Shown: in pieces, positions 23,643 through 36,066 of the stretch | How the letters are laid out: every line of letters begins with the position of its first letter | How positions within the stretch are numbered: the stretch's first letter is position 1 | Assembly (NCBI GenBank): GCA_027382625.1 | Contig: JAJKFJ010021664.1 | Span: forward strand, 1-64,000 | DNA length: 64,000 nucleotides | Source of the DNA: Tetmemena sp. SeJ-2015 | Taxonomy: Eukaryota; Ciliophora; Spirotrichea; Sporadotrichida; Oxytrichidae | Direction: 5' to 3' | Notes under the pieces: generated by a model | Seen by the model: only the letters and a program-made list of their open reading frames with translations | The model's database searches: none | What the model was told of the DNA's origin: nothing | Program-made: the position numbers and the translations under genes

Positions 23643-26600
23643 ATGAGGTAAGTAAACAACAAATTAACTAACTCAGACTCAGCTTATAAAAAATAGCTAT
23701 TCTTATTGTCATTTCCTCCCTCAGATATAAAATATTTTTTAATTGAAGTGATAAAGATACTTACCATTACTTATAGCAGTCTAAACGCGCTTAGATTGAA
23801 GAAGCAATCTAAAACTACAACTCCTCTAAATAACGACTTGATTTTACAGATGGATGCACCCAATATGACGAATAACACCACTCCAAATAAGAAATTAGAA
23901 GAGTAGTTACCAATTTCAAACACCCCAGAAACCAAACATCAAGAAAGACCCTCCCTTAACAGAGCCAACTTTAAGGAAACACACAAGACCAATCCTTGTC
24001 ATTTATCTTTGCTGATTTAATCCTGTTGTGTCTTCGACAAATAAGTAGGAGCCTATCAACACTCGCTATAATTATTATTATAATCAATTCTCTCTTTATT
24101 TTTTGATAACAAGCACTGAACAGTAACGCATCAAATTTCAAACAACACTCTAACTAACAGTCCCATCAAAAATGAAAGCTCACTGAAGCAATCACCTTAG
24201 CAAGATAAAATTCTATCGCCCAATTCTCCAACGTTCTTGAGTAAAGCAAACCCAAAACCAAAAAGCAAAAGAAATCTATTTGGAGCGAAAAAAAGCAAAA
24301 GAAAGAGTTAGAGAGTTGCTGAAAGGAACCAACAGAATGATTTGAAACTAGTCATTGAAGAGTTTGATATTTCAGCCCAAGGTAATCGAAAAGGGATAGT
24401 CAAATTTAGCATAAATAGCCCATCAAAAACTAGTAGACCTAATCAGAATGCTGTTGTCAATTTTTCAACTTAGCAAGCTTAATGTTTTTAATTATTATTT
24501 AATATTAATAAGAAGAAGCCTTATTAAGCCCAAATTTCAAGCAAAATAAACCTTAAATGAGTCCATCTAACAGGGGAAATTCCTCACCAAGTTAAACTTA
24601 GCCTGGAGTTAAGATTTTTGGATTTGATTCCCTAGATAACGGTTCGGGTTAAAAATAGGGAGGAGTTTCTCTCAAGCCAAACCTAATGAAATAGATGCTG
24701 TCTTAGAATTCTTCAAACATAAATTTCGCCAATTTTTTAAACATGGGTTTGTCACCATCTGCCAGGTAAAGTTAGAATTATCACGTACCTTCGAAATTTG
24801 TAGAAAAGAGAGTCTAGTAACTTTATTCTTAAGAGTCCTTCTCTGGAAAGTTAGCAATGCAAGGAATGGAAAGAGTAGGCTCTCTCCAGCATCAAGTCAG
24901 CATTAAAAGAGGTTAGGCTGAAATATCAGGCAATTCAGGACAAGCATTCCAATCTACAGCTTTTCTTTTCTCTCCTCATTCAAAGCATTAGATTCCTCAC
25001 CCCAGACTATTTTCAAGTGGAGAGGGAAAGCTTAGAGAGAGATATGGAAAAATGTAGATGCTTAATAATTTAAGTGGACTAGAATTAAGTCAAGGTGGCA
25101 ATACTACTACTCCAGTTACAAGTTTTCTAAGTAGAGTGATATCCCACAGGAAGGATTTTCAAGAAGATGCTATCAATTAATCAAAGTCTAGGCTAATGAA
25201 GAGCGACATCATAGTTGAAGATGAGGCGGGCTTCAGTGACACCATTCGAATAAATAGGGACACTTTCAGTCCTGCGAATAACATAAGTTTAAGAGATCGC
25301 CAGCTTCATAGTTCTAACTACGCAAGCAGGAGAGTTGATTCTCTTGCCATCTTTGATGAAATATAAACTCACATCCATGATAGCAAACTGAAGCATGAGA
25401 TTAGCCAAGTTATCAAGATGAAATAAATGATGGAGCAAACGTAGTCTAAAACTCAAGGTAATTTCTTTAGGAAGCAGCAAACTTCTTCATTTGCAGATGA
25501 TAAACTAAGGTTTCAAAGAAGGGAAACTTAGAGGAAGAGTATTTAAAGCAAGTAGCATAATTTGACAATTGAAAACCCAAACCAAACTCTGGATCCGATA
25601 TCAATAAGTGCAGCAGCCCTAGGTCAAAGCCTCATTATGTCACCACAAAATCAAATACTCTCTCCACTCTTAGATGATAATGAGCACGCATTTTCGGAGA
25701 TTGTCCTCTCTTCCCCATAGAATAGATTGAAGAATCACCTAAATAACTTACACAATAGAAGATCTAGAATCTCAAAAATGACTCTAAATCAAAATGTGGT
25801 TACAAACACCGCACATAGTCTCATTCAGAAGTCTGTACTCAAAAGGAACTAATCTGGCTTTAGTCCTGGAGATAATTCAGATGCTGGAGTAATTTATGGG
25901 GCTAGTTTTGACAAGACTCAAGAAAAGAATGTGAGGGAGATGCTTCACAAAACTGTTAATGATATAGAAGTTGCAAAGCATAGACTTAATAGATGTGTCA
26001 ACAATGGCAATTTCCACATCCCTCTTGATGGAAGAATAGATAATTAAATTCACTTGATCCCTGATTTAGAGCAGTGTTATAAGTTGAGTTTGCGTGGTTA
26101 CTATGCCCCTCTCAATTTATTACATCTTATTTTTAATTTGTACTTCACTTACTTGGATAAGGGTGACCTCAAAATAATTATAAGCAAGACAAATGTAGAA
26201 CCTAATTTACAAAACAATGAAGGTGTTTACAATAACGTAAGATATTTCTTTCTTCATTAAATCTCCTTCAGCCTAAAAGAATTTATGTGAAGAGTGTGAA
26301 AGGAAGTCTCCAGTTTCAAACTGATTTCCTGTACATTTCATTTTCCTCTCTTTTGGGAGTCAATTTCAAAGTCAGAGCGCAGTTCTTCGGTAAACTCAAA
26401 ATCTATGGTTTTATAACAGTTTTAGACTTGAACGCCAGTAATGCCAAGAAGACCAAAGATTTCACTGAAAATCATTGGGACGCAGTTTCGCACAGGAAAG
26501 GCTTTGAAATTAAAATCTAGCAGGAGGTTCAAAGATGCATTAGCGATCCAGGTCAGTTCAAAGAACTCATGCAGACTATCGCCGAGCTTTAGTTAAAATA

Positions 26601-29112
26601 TTGATGCCCTATTTGCTTTAACAGAATAGAAAGAACAGGACTGCAGCTAGCAAGTCAAGGACCAAGAACATGGTGAAGCTTAATAAACAAACAATGGGTA
26701 TGTGGGAAGAGTTAATTCAAAATTTGTTTGTAATTAGTTCAAGGAGTAAAAGAATTACCACCTGAGTATCTTGAAAGAGGAACTTCAAAGGAGAGCAGAG
26801 GATAAGAGATAGATTCAAGTAGATCAAGAGAGGGAACTCAAAGAGTCTTACCTCAAGAGATTAAAAACCTTAAATGTATTTTCCTAAGATGGGAAGTTTT
26901 CAAACAGAAGAGAGAAGAGTTCTTCAAATACTATGTGGAGCAAAAAGCCAAGCGCAATCGAGTGAAGGATTTAATTAGTAAAATGGTTTTAGCTAAGATG
27001 CTTCGCTATTTGGCAGACTACTACAACGAATACAAAACTGAGGCTGTGATGAAAGCAGTTAGACACTTTAGGTGTTTCAGAATATAGTACAGGATGAGGA
27101 AATTCTTCACTCGTAAGGGCACATTTGAAGGCAGAAGAGCACTGGATTGTAAAGAGTAAGCCTTTAAGTAGTTTCTGATAAATATTTTAGTTCTTTGAAT
27201 TTCCTTGCTCTGACACAGCATGATAACTTTGCAGAGAGAGCCAAGAGTACTTTGTTTCTGCAATTCTTAAAGGACACCTCAAGTATTCATCACTTTAAGA
27301 ACTAGATGAAAGCCTTTAGAGAGAGCATCATCTTCATCTAATAGAGAATCAGGAAGAGTAAACTAATGCGGTTGGTCAAGCTAGAGATTTTACTTAAGAT
27401 TTGGCTGAGAGAAATAAATGCAATGCAGATATTAAGATTTAAAAAGGATTCATTTTACTATAATTAGAGATGAAAGGAGTGCAGCTAAAAGAAAGAAAGA
27501 ATAAAGACCAAGTTAAAGACCTCGCCAACATCAAGGAAGAATTTAAGATGGCTTTGCTAAACAGATATTTGGATCAATGCTATGCAAAAAATGCAGTTGC
27601 TTACTTCCAGTGGAGATATGCGAGCTCTGACACTTCTGATTTTAATTATTATGATGTTGAAGAAGTGAGGATTCTCTACGACTGCTGTTTGAGGAAGTAT
27701 TTGAATCAGCCACTTGATGGCTCTCCCATATTTACCAAAATGTAATCTGAGTCTTCTCCTAGGAAGTTAACTCAAGGAAGCAGTTACAGCGGCAACAATA
27801 GCCCTCCCAAGAAAATGGGTTCTCAGTTTACTGGGTTCTCTTAATTATATTTGATTAATTCTAGTTAGCAGCCACTTTATTATTTTTAGCAGGAACTAGC
27901 ACTCTGTACCTTTAACAGTCAGAAGGAGGAGCTAGCCAGCAAAATTAAACGATGCTGAATCAGCAGGCAACAATAAATTAGAGTTAGTTAAAGTCTGCGT
28001 TGACTTAGAGTCTTCAAGGGAGCAGCATCTTAGATGAGCCCACTCTCTGTATCGTGACAAGATTTGAGGATTTAGCAATGAAAGACCCTTTCTTCAAAGC
28101 CAGCACTCAGACAGCATTAGAATCTAGTCTTAATGTAGTAAGCCAGGGATAGAACACCCAAAACGCAAAAAATTCAACCAACTCAGCTTAAAATCCTAAC
28201 AACACAAGTGCAGCCCCAAAACTGTCCTCCAAATTTATTTATAATTAAGATGAAGAAAATTGATGCAAATTTATTAAAGGAGGAGATGCACAAGCATAGT
28301 AGAAATCTCCAGTAAGGCCAAGAGGAGGTGAAAGAAAAATACAATATGATATAAGCAGATGGATTTATCCCTACGCTAAAATGTCTAATCCCAAAGAAAC
28401 CATATCAAATTTATCAACAATTAAGTAAGTATTTGTATACAAAGAAATATTTCTACTTAAGAGCAAAGTTTTATAGATCTAAATAAGATTATTTATTTTA
28501 AATAGGATTTGAATATAAATTTATAATTTATAAAGAACCTCCTCGTGTGATTTACATTCCATCTTCTGAAATTATGAGAAAAATGATTAGGGCATGCATC
28601 AAAGTCAAGTCCAAAGAAGACCTACTTAACAAATTCTTTTGATTTCTTGACTCATTCAACGCATCTAACTCCTGAGAGTAGATTAACTAATATTTTAAAT
28701 AAAATAAGATCATTAAATAGATATAAATAAAATCGGAATAATTCTAGAACTTGAAAAAGTGTGTAATATAAAGAATCATATTGATTACACATTCGTATTT
28801 GAGCATCAAATCTAAGATAATTTTTATCCTTTCAACTCTTTGATTGTTGGACCATTCTCGAGTTATAAGGACTACTAATTTCTGATTACTATATTAGGTT
28901 TAATCACTCCACATCATATCTCTCTGCTGAGAGGTGCTACGAAGATGATTAAAGAAGAAACTTATATTAATTTTTAATAAGTATCGAACAAGCTGCAGAT
29001 GGGGGGTGAATTTACGATTTCAACTGACACCATTTTGCAACTATCCATTTATTATTTTAATCAATCATCGATTTTAATTAAAATTCCTACTATAACTAAT
29101 ATTTTAAAATGA
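23643..29112 (+). CDS. Very large unknown protein (disordered N-terminus, helical C-terminus)
   Basis: A probable start ATGAG at 23643 is followed by a 129-nt intron (23648-23776), giving MSSLNALRLKKQSKTTTPLN in frame with MDAPNMTNNTTPNKKLEEQL. A frame free of TGA runs from about 24540 to 26230 (SPSNRGNSSPSQTQPGVKIF onwards), serine- and asparagine-rich. A structured part starts near 26050: DLEQCYKLSLRGYYAPLNLL, then a 35-nt intron, then PKRIYVKSVKGSLQFQTDFL. Long basic helices follow (RWEVFKQKREEFFKYYVEQK; SKYLADYY-like text; RESIIFIQQRIRKSKLMRL), then NMIQADGFIPTLKCLIPKKP and YTFVFEHQIQDNFYPFNSLI before TGA 29110-29112. Several small IESs are likely (AAATT near 28255; TAA near 26875). The whole could be one gene or two; I favour one because no TGA survives the joins. 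No family recognised. Confidence 0.55.
23648..23776 (+). other. Probable intron right after the start codon, 129 nt
   Basis: The donor GTAAGTAAAC follows ATGAG and the acceptor is TACTTATAG. Splicing yields M-S-S-L-N-A-L-R-L in frame with the long downstream ORF. It is the longest intron I propose here and rests only on frame and splice-site fit. Confidence 0.5.
26237..26271 (+). other. Spliceosomal intron, 35 nt
   Basis: The donor is GTAAGATATT and the acceptor CTCCTTCAG. Splicing reads GVYNNPKRIYVKSVKGSLQ without interruption. No pointer repeat with the right spacing was seen. Confidence 0.7.
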
Positions 29113-29207
29113 TTAAATAAATTATATATAAATAATATAAATAAAGATCTTTATTTAATAATTTAAACTATGAGCAGGCAAGTCGAAGGATAAGAATCCA
29201 CAAGGAA

Positions 29208-31171
29208 TCAGGATTTTAGTTCTCTTAGCTTGATTTCCTCTTCTTCGAATTTTGTAACTTTATCTGTCTACTTTATCTTCTCCCTTTATTCTCATTCATA
29301 TGATTCTTATATTTTCTTATTACTAATTATTTAGGTTTAAATTGAGAACCTCTAAGATGTGGATGTAGCTATCTTCTATCTCCTCGAGGGGCGTGGTCCT
29401 ACAAGCGACTCCTAGCATCCCCAACGCTTTATCGTAGTCATCTTCACTTATTTTGCACATCAGCTTTCGCTAGTGCTCTAAAGCCATTTAAATAATAAGA
29501 TTAGGTTAAATTTCTAAGCCATTTTCTATCTCTGTCTCTTCTTTTCCTTAGCCTTCTCAATCCTTGCATCTATCGCTTTGTAGGCCTGAGCTGACAGTTT
29601 CTCACCCGCAAACCCACCTGCTATTCCACCTACCACAGCCCCAATAACTGACCCTACTCCTGGCATCATGGCAGTTCCAATCGCAAATCCAGCTGCTGCA
29701 CCACCTGAACCTCCAGCTATGGAGCTTACTAATAAAAGCATAATAAATCAATATTATACAGTGGTAACTGAGTTGAGTTTGACTCTATGCCAGAACTCTT
29801 TCTTTGTTATTTGGCCTTTCTTAAGTCGTCTATAATTGAGGCCCGTCTGAGCTGTGTAAATAAATGCAACTGCTATCCAAGCTGTCTTGCTCAGCAGTCC
29901 TTAAGAAAGGGTCTCTATCGACCCACCTTAAAGTCCAAGCTGCACTGCTGCAGAGGCGCATTAAAATGCAAATTAATCATTGAGACTACGAGTTTGCGTA
30001 GAAAGACATGTATCCTAGAGTGTAAAATGCCTCAGTCATCTTGGAGAGTAATTTCCTTTTCTCTTCTGCGGTCTTCGCTTTTGAAAATTACTGTGATTTC
30101 AACTCGTCAAGGAATCTTTCAATGTGTTCTGCTTCTATGTAAATAAATCTAAAACTAAATTAACTTTTCTGTTTTGACACCTTGCTCTTTGAGCTTGGAT
30201 TGAATTTACTTAACTAGCATTTCCTTGTTCTGCTAGTTTACTTCCTCATCTTCCGTGCTCAGCATTTCTATCATGTCCTAAATCAAACCTAAAATAAATG
30301 GAAATAAGAAAACTAACCTATTTCAACTTAATTAGATACTTTATCAAGCTATACTATAAATAGTATACTTCAATTTTAAAGTATAATAAAATAAAAATTT
30401 GAAAAATAACAGGATTAGAATATATCTGATAAGTTCCTCATCTTGGGGTAACTCAGGAGAGCCATCTGCTCTTTCTCCTTATTCCCACCCTCCAAGATCA
30501 GACTCATTCGAATTGAATCCAAATGGGTTAGCTAGCTGAACTCCACTTCTAATTTATGAAACCTTCTCTTCCTCCTAATCTTAAGAGGATTAGCTTCTTT
30601 TCTTTAAAAAAGATATGTAAAATTAGCTCTATTGGTTTGTGCTCTAAAATTTATGATGATCATGATCTTAGTAGGACTGTTAATTTCCTTGTGCTAGACT
30701 CTCCTCCTCTAGTATGTTGGTGTTTTGAACTCCTTGGCGCTACTACTACTGATTTGATTAGTCTTCTTCATTCTAAATCTGTGAGTCTTGATCTGCGAGG
30801 TAGTCATCATCGATGTTGTTAATAAATACTCAGGTGTTGATTGAGTCGCTTTCCTTGCGGAGTGTTTTCACAAACATCTCGTTTACGTTCCTTCGGTCGA
30901 TCTGGTTCGATTCCCTCACCTTTTCATAAAATATTCAACTATGATTAGCTGTTTTAATTTTAAACTTTTCTATTATGTCCATGTCTTGGCAAATCTGATC
31001 CAGAATAGGAGTCTCTTCTACTAGAGTGCTCGAATCTGTTACTTCCTCAACTTCATCTTTGTTGCTTTAAAACTAAAAAATCACTTATAAGGATAGCTCT
31101 CCTTTGAAGTTGTAGATATAGGTTGTTATTTCTTCTTGAAGGAAGTTCTCCCAATGCTTTATTACAAACAT
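29208..31171 (-). CDS. Glycine-zipper membrane protein with acidic N-terminal region
   Basis: It starts MFVIKHWENFLQEEITTYIY at 31171 and ends with TGA at 29210-29208 (EEEEIKLRELKS). The N-terminal half is acidic and Q-rich (PILDQICQDMDIIEKFKIK; VRESNQIDRRNVNEMFVKTL; QLANPFGFNSNESDLGGWEQ). Then come helical text (EHIERFLDELKSQQFSKAKT) and AWIAVAFIYTAQTGLNYRRL. A glycine zipper at about 29740-29590 (SSIAGGSGGAAAGFAIGTAM; GVGSVIGAVVGGIAGGFAG) follows; such zippers pack membrane helices. A C-terminal helical domain reads SEDDYDKALGMLGVACRTTP. Two IESs are diagnostic: AAGCCATTT (29481) and TGTTG (30814, which removes a TGA). The fold and role are unknown; membrane insertion is inferred. Confidence 0.66.
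29481..29524. other. IES, pointer AAGCCATTT (9 bp), 35 bp
   Basis: AAGCCATTT occurs at 29481-29489 and 29516-29524. Deletion on the minus strand joins KEKKRQRQKMALEHQRKLM in frame. This is the longest exact pointer found in the window. Confidence 0.9.
30814..30839. other. IES, pointer TGTTG, 21 bp, removes in-frame TGA
   Basis: TGTTG occurs at 30814-30818 and 30835-30839. On the minus strand the insertion reads NTstopVFINN. Deletion of 21 bp gives KESDSINIDDDYLADQDSQ with frame unchanged. Confidence 0.82.
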
Positions 31172-31423
31172 TAAATTTAAAACATCTGTCTATGAAAAAA
31201 GAGTATTTTGGAATAGATGAATTTTTTCATTTTATGATTCCAAATATAATGATGAAATATTATTAAAGAAGAAGCTAAAAACTCATTTAAACAACAAACC
31301 CACTTTTAATATAAAACTAAGGCAAAAGCGTTTGCTTAAAATTGTTACAAAACTTAACTTATTAAGTGATGGATATTTAGGGCGGCTTAACAAGTCAAAA
31401 TTTTAATCACTCTTCAATATCAA

Positions 31424-34400
31424 TCATTAATAATCACTAATGTTGTTACGCACCAAAGAAGACCTATTTGAAGAAGATTTTATAGAGCTGTCTCGCCTCA
31501 CTATGCTGTTTGACTATACTTATAATTAAAATATAAGACTGGGAGAGTTCACTGTCGTTTCCAGCATTAGAATCATCGTTCATTCCATAGTTCAAATTCC
31601 TCTGGAAACTTTCATCTCCGGTAATCCTTGAGTCTCTATGCTTCGAAGATTCATTGCTCAAGAAGAAAGACAAATTCAATGAACTATATATCGAATTCAT
31701 AAATTTATAAATTTTGGTCCTCATCATCTCCATCATCGTCGTCTTCATCTTCCTCCATGTGATAGGGATCAGTTTCTCTCGTCAAATGACGGCCCTGAGC
31801 ATCGATCAAGCTGTTTGCTCTCTGCCCACCACTCTTTCTAAAGCCAAGGCCATGTCCAAGTTTGGTTTCTTCTCTCTCAAAAGTGGAGAAGTTTAACTTC
31901 TAGTCCATTTGTAGTTACTAGCTCAAGGCCTGGTATAAGCTCTTTAAATTAAACTAGCCAAATATTTGAAGACTTGCTAGAAACCATTCCGTCATTGCTG
32001 CCGCTTTTGTCATCTTAGAAAGGACCCTGTCTCTGGAAAGTGCTTGACTAGAGTTGATTTGGGGTGCGGGGCATTTACTATCCGTTTCTAGGGATGGTAT
32101 TACTGCCACCTATGCTGTTGATTGCAATACTAGCTCCACCTCCACTTCTAGGGATGTTGTTAAAGTTGCTCACCATACCTCCTCCACCTCTCAAGGGGTC
32201 GCCACCACTGTTGTTTGCACTATCCTAGTTATACCTCATTCGCAATTGATCTGTTGTTAGAGGCGAGCCAGAATTATTGGAATCGTTCTTATTAAGAGTG
32301 TTTAGGAGACCCCCACTGCTTGTTTGACTCTCGTATTCTTGTACTCCTTTCTGCTGGCTGTTTCCAATTTATTACACTGCTCCTGTCAAGTAAAATGAAA
32401 GGTGGAATTCAATTCATAAGTTAAGCTAACTTTTGCTTCTCTATTGGGCTAGTCCTAGGCCTATCATAGGAACATGAATGCTGTCTCTCTGTTTCAAATT
32501 TTTGAGTTACTATTGTTGAAACATTTGAAGACACTTTTCCAACTCCTTCCTCAATTTCTCATTATCTTCCTTCAGAACATCGATTTCCTTCTTTCTTTGT
32601 TGCAGGCGCTTGCTTGACTAAGCCTAGAAATCATCGAAGTCAGTTTATAACTGCTCCTAAATTGCATCCTTGTCCTTTAACTCTATTTTCAATGCTTCTA
32701 TCTCTTTATTGAGCTGCTCTATCAATTTTAATTCCTGCTCTGTTGGAATCTGGGACTTTCGGGGATGAGCATGAGCACTTGCTCTAGGTTAATGATGATT
32801 TTACTCTTTCTCAGTCTTCTCTCTGTCCAACTTGATAGCAATCCTTAGTTGCATATCACTCTCCAAGTCAGCAATCTTCTCCTTAAGACTCTTAATTTCA
32901 TTATCCTTTTCCATTAAGGCAGCTTCCATTTCCCTAACTTTAGCCTAATTTCCCTATCTTAGAGACTCTAGCTCCTCCTACTTGTTCTTGATCTCTGAAT
33001 CCTTAAGCTCTGATTCCAGTTTAGTCTTTTACTCCTCCAGCTTTTGTTTGAGACACAGCGAGAGCTTATCTTTCTGATCTTTGAGTTTAGCTAGTGTCTC
33101 TTCTTAGTGCAGTTTCTTGAGCTCATCCAACTTTTCTTCTAACTCTTTAATGTGCTTGTGCTTCTGCTAGTCTAACTTCGCTTATAGCAAATCGTTCTGC
33201 TCTTACTGTCTCTTGAGCATGTCCTCCAGTGACTTGATCTATAAAAATAATGAGTCTCCTTTCTTTCTTGGCCAGACTTATCTGTATTCTGACTTTGATA
33301 GAGGTTGACCATATCTTAGAGTCTTGCAATCTTAGTTTCTTGATGTGCCTTTTGCTCATCTGCCTCGATCTTGGCCTCTCTGAGCTAGCGTTTATAGACA
33401 GTATGTTCTTTCTCATGCTGTTGTTTGAGTGAGAGTGTTAGCTCCTACACCTGCAGTTTAAGTTGCTCTTGACATAGATTAGCCATGTCGGAGATACTCT
33501 TACGGAGTAACTCGTATTATTTAAAAATGCATTCTTTGGTGATTTGAGATGATCGGAGAGACATTTGCCTAAAATATACCTACAAAACATTTTATCCTCG
33601 TCTTGTTGTAGAAATTGTCTCTAGTCGATCTCAGTTCTTTGAGCTTGCCTAAGAGCAACAGTTCTCTTTCCTCCTTCTTCTTAAACATAACTGAGTAGTC
33701 GTCTATTCCTTTCTGCAGTCTTTCACAATCTCCCTCTAGATCTCTGACTATTTAAGCGTAAATTCAATTTAGTGTATAGACTCTCACAATTAGTTCATCA
33801 TTCTCCAAGCGCTTAGATTCAAGTTCCCCATCCAAGTCATCCAGCTCGGCGTTCATCTCATCCTTATCCATTTGGATTTGCTCAGTCATATCTTTTAAAG
33901 TATCTTCAAGCTGCATAACTTTATCTTGAAGGAAGCTGTTCTCCCCTCTCAGGAATTCAATCTCTCTATTAGCATCCATGGGCTGGAAGTTAGTATCACT
34001 CGATAACTTGGAATTGTAGTTCATGGAGTTATGTGAGTTGTGAAAAGAGGAAGATTGACCATGATCAATTTAAAACCTCAAAGTGAAAATGTGATCTTGC
34101 TGCTGTTGGAACTATCTGATACGAGTCTGGTAAAATCAAATAAGTGTTTTGATAAGATGGTTGTAGAAATAAGAATCTAAATGAAAAAATAGATAACAGC
34201 CTGCTAGAGAAGAATGTTTTCTGGCTTTAAAAGAAAAGTTGGGGGTGATAATATTTAAAGATTAGTGGTAAAATTATTTGAGTTTAATTAATTAAGCCAC
34301 CCCATTGGTTAATCAAGATCTTTAATAGAGAAATCCAATCAGGCATTAGTAAATTAATTTTTAAGTCTATTCAATATATTAAACAAGCTATATTAGTAGT

Positions 34401-35861
34401 ATTAAGAATTTTAACCAATCAGGAATTCAATCTTAACTTTCCATCTATTCTGGAATTTTCACTAATTGAAGATTCTGAACTTGATTTAATTTCTGACATT
34501 ACCATCTTATCAAAACACTTATTTGATTTTACTTTGGTTCCCTTGAAGAGGTGGAATTGTAGGGTTGATGAAAGGTGTTCTTCTTCTTGGGTGGAGACTG
34601 GCCAAAGTGAAGTTCAGTTTCACTACCGATGCTTTGCTTATCATTATCATAGGACTTTTGTTGCTTGAGTGAGTTCTGGCTGTACTGATAGGAGCGCCTG
34701 TGGTTGTGTGTGTAAGAAGGCATGATACCACTGTTGTTAACTCCGCTGCCAGTATGGTCACCGCCATTCGAGTATTGCTCGTAGTCACCTCCAATTGATT
34801 CATACTCGTGTCTGGACATGTTGTTAGCATTGTTTTGAGGCTGATTCATTGTGGCATTTGAAGGTAGAGAGTGATTCTATTGATAAGCTGGCTGAGTTGC
34901 TTAGCTTATGCTGGAGATACTCTGGAATCTGCCATTAAAAATAATAATAAAGGTAAATGAAATTGGACTACTGAGTCAAAAATGAGTGGGAATCCATCAG
35001 AGATTGAGACTGAATTATAGACTTGCGAGAACTCTATGCCAAGTGCTTTTGCTAACACTAAAATAAATATAGATATGCTCGATCTCTTGATAGAAGGAAT
35101 TGGTGGAGTAGAAGCTTTCAAAACTTTTGTCCTTGCTTTAGAATTGCAGCAGCACATTTCTTGCACTCTCTAGTTGGGCATCAAACAGTATCAGCATTAT
35201 GAAGCTTAATGAAATGCAATATAGACTCTAATTATGATGAGTTAGATCTATATAATGTTTTAGTGACTATTTCAACTACTTACAATAAGTATGAGCAGTT
35301 TAGTGAAATCTTCACTTCGGAAGTATACATCATCATCCCTCCCAAATAATTCTTTGCTCTTTAACTATAGTCCTTCAACTTCAGTTTTGAACAGTTCTTA
35401 AAATTTGCTTTGCAGGAACTTAATGCAGTCTTAGATGCGCATTACTGAACTTCTTTCAGGGTCAAGTTGATCTAGGGGTCGGATAAGAAATTAGCATTAA
35501 AACTTTAAGATGTAGGACTTGATGATCTTGGGGTAGAGAGAGTAGAGCAATTGGAAAATCACATCATGATCTGCCAATTGCGAAAGTCTGTTCATATTAT
35601 CGAGTGCTTCTAAGATTTGATGGTTGTCTCTGAACTGGCAACTCAACTACCAAATCATGATTAATGAAGCCGCCATTAATATAGAATTTAAAAAGCTGAA
35701 ATTTAACGACTGCTTAGTAAAATTGTGCAATGATTTAAGTTAACTGAAGTGAGTCACTTGCAATGATTAGATGCTGTGTGAATTTAGTGATCTATACTTA
35801 CCCAGTTGAATATCTTATCTTTGAATTTCTTTTCGATTTCAGATGCCTTTTTACTTTCCAT
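31424..35861 (-). CDS. Long coiled-coil protein with N-terminal globular domain
   Basis: The start is MESKKASEIEKKFKDKIFNW at 35861, followed by a 28-nt intron. A helical, probably folded N-terminal part follows (NMNRLSQLADHDVIFQLLYS; YPKIIKSYILKFQCQFLIRP; KFLQSKFQELFKTEVEGLQL; KALGIEFSQVYNSVSISDGF). The frame then runs without TGA into MADSRVSPAQAKQLSQLINR and a polar linker. A long coiled coil covers about 33980-32500 (REIEFLRGENSFLQDKVMQL; MTEQIQMDKDEMNAELDDLD). The tail is disordered and G/N/S-rich (PLRGGGGMVSNFNNIPRSGG; GQRANSLIDAQGRHLTRETD), then acidic, ending SSLVRNNISDYQ and TGA 31426-31424. A 407-bp IES with terminal inverted repeats interrupts it. It is probably structural or cytoskeletal. 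It could instead be two genes, split near 34935 (MADSRV). Confidence 0.6.
34128..34538. other. Large IES, pointer TGGT, 407 bp, with terminal inverted repeats
   Basis: TGGT occurs at 34128-34131 and 34535-34538 at the two ends of a non-coding AT-rich insert. Coding text on the minus strand stops at SSREP and resumes at DSYQIVPTAARSHFHFEV after deletion. A T run near 34072 then needs one base dropped to reach IDHGQSSSFHNSHNSMNYN. The insert carries 32-bp inverted repeats at its ends. Confidence 0.72.
34130..34532. repeat. 32-bp perfect terminal inverted repeats bounding a 403-bp MITE-like element
   Basis: Bases 34130-34161 begin GTAAAATCAAATAAG and end GATAAGATGGT. Bases 34501-34532 are their exact reverse complement, beginning ACCATCTTATC and ending TTGATTTTAC. 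The interior (about 340 bp) has no ORF. Length and ends are those of a small non-autonomous DNA transposon. The ends are not telomere-like, so it is not a TBE-type element. Confidence 0.85.
35774..35801 (-). other. Spliceosomal intron, 28 nt
   Basis: On the minus strand the donor is GTAAGTATAG and the acceptor TTCACACAG. It follows KDKIFNW near the N-terminus. Which downstream frame it joins is not fully settled. Confidence 0.6.
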
Positions 35862-36066
35862 GAATAGTGTTTGATGTTGCTAAACTGATTTAGAATGTGA
35901 TAGTGTATAAAGGAAAGGGAATGTAGATGAGGTATATAAGTAAAGTGGGTACTGTTTAATTAATAAATTCCATTTTATGAGTTTAACTAATCTTTGAATA
36001 ATCATTCATCTTCTGTGAGTCTTAATTTATTTAAATTGGGGCGAGAGAGAAGAAGAATAAAATAAA

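Noticed and set aside
29526..29741. Short glycine-rich ORF as a separate small membrane protein or toxin-like peptide
   Set aside because: The frame continues on both sides once flanking IESs are removed (GTA near 29730 and AAGCCATTT at 29481), so it is the internal glycine-zipper of a larger gene.
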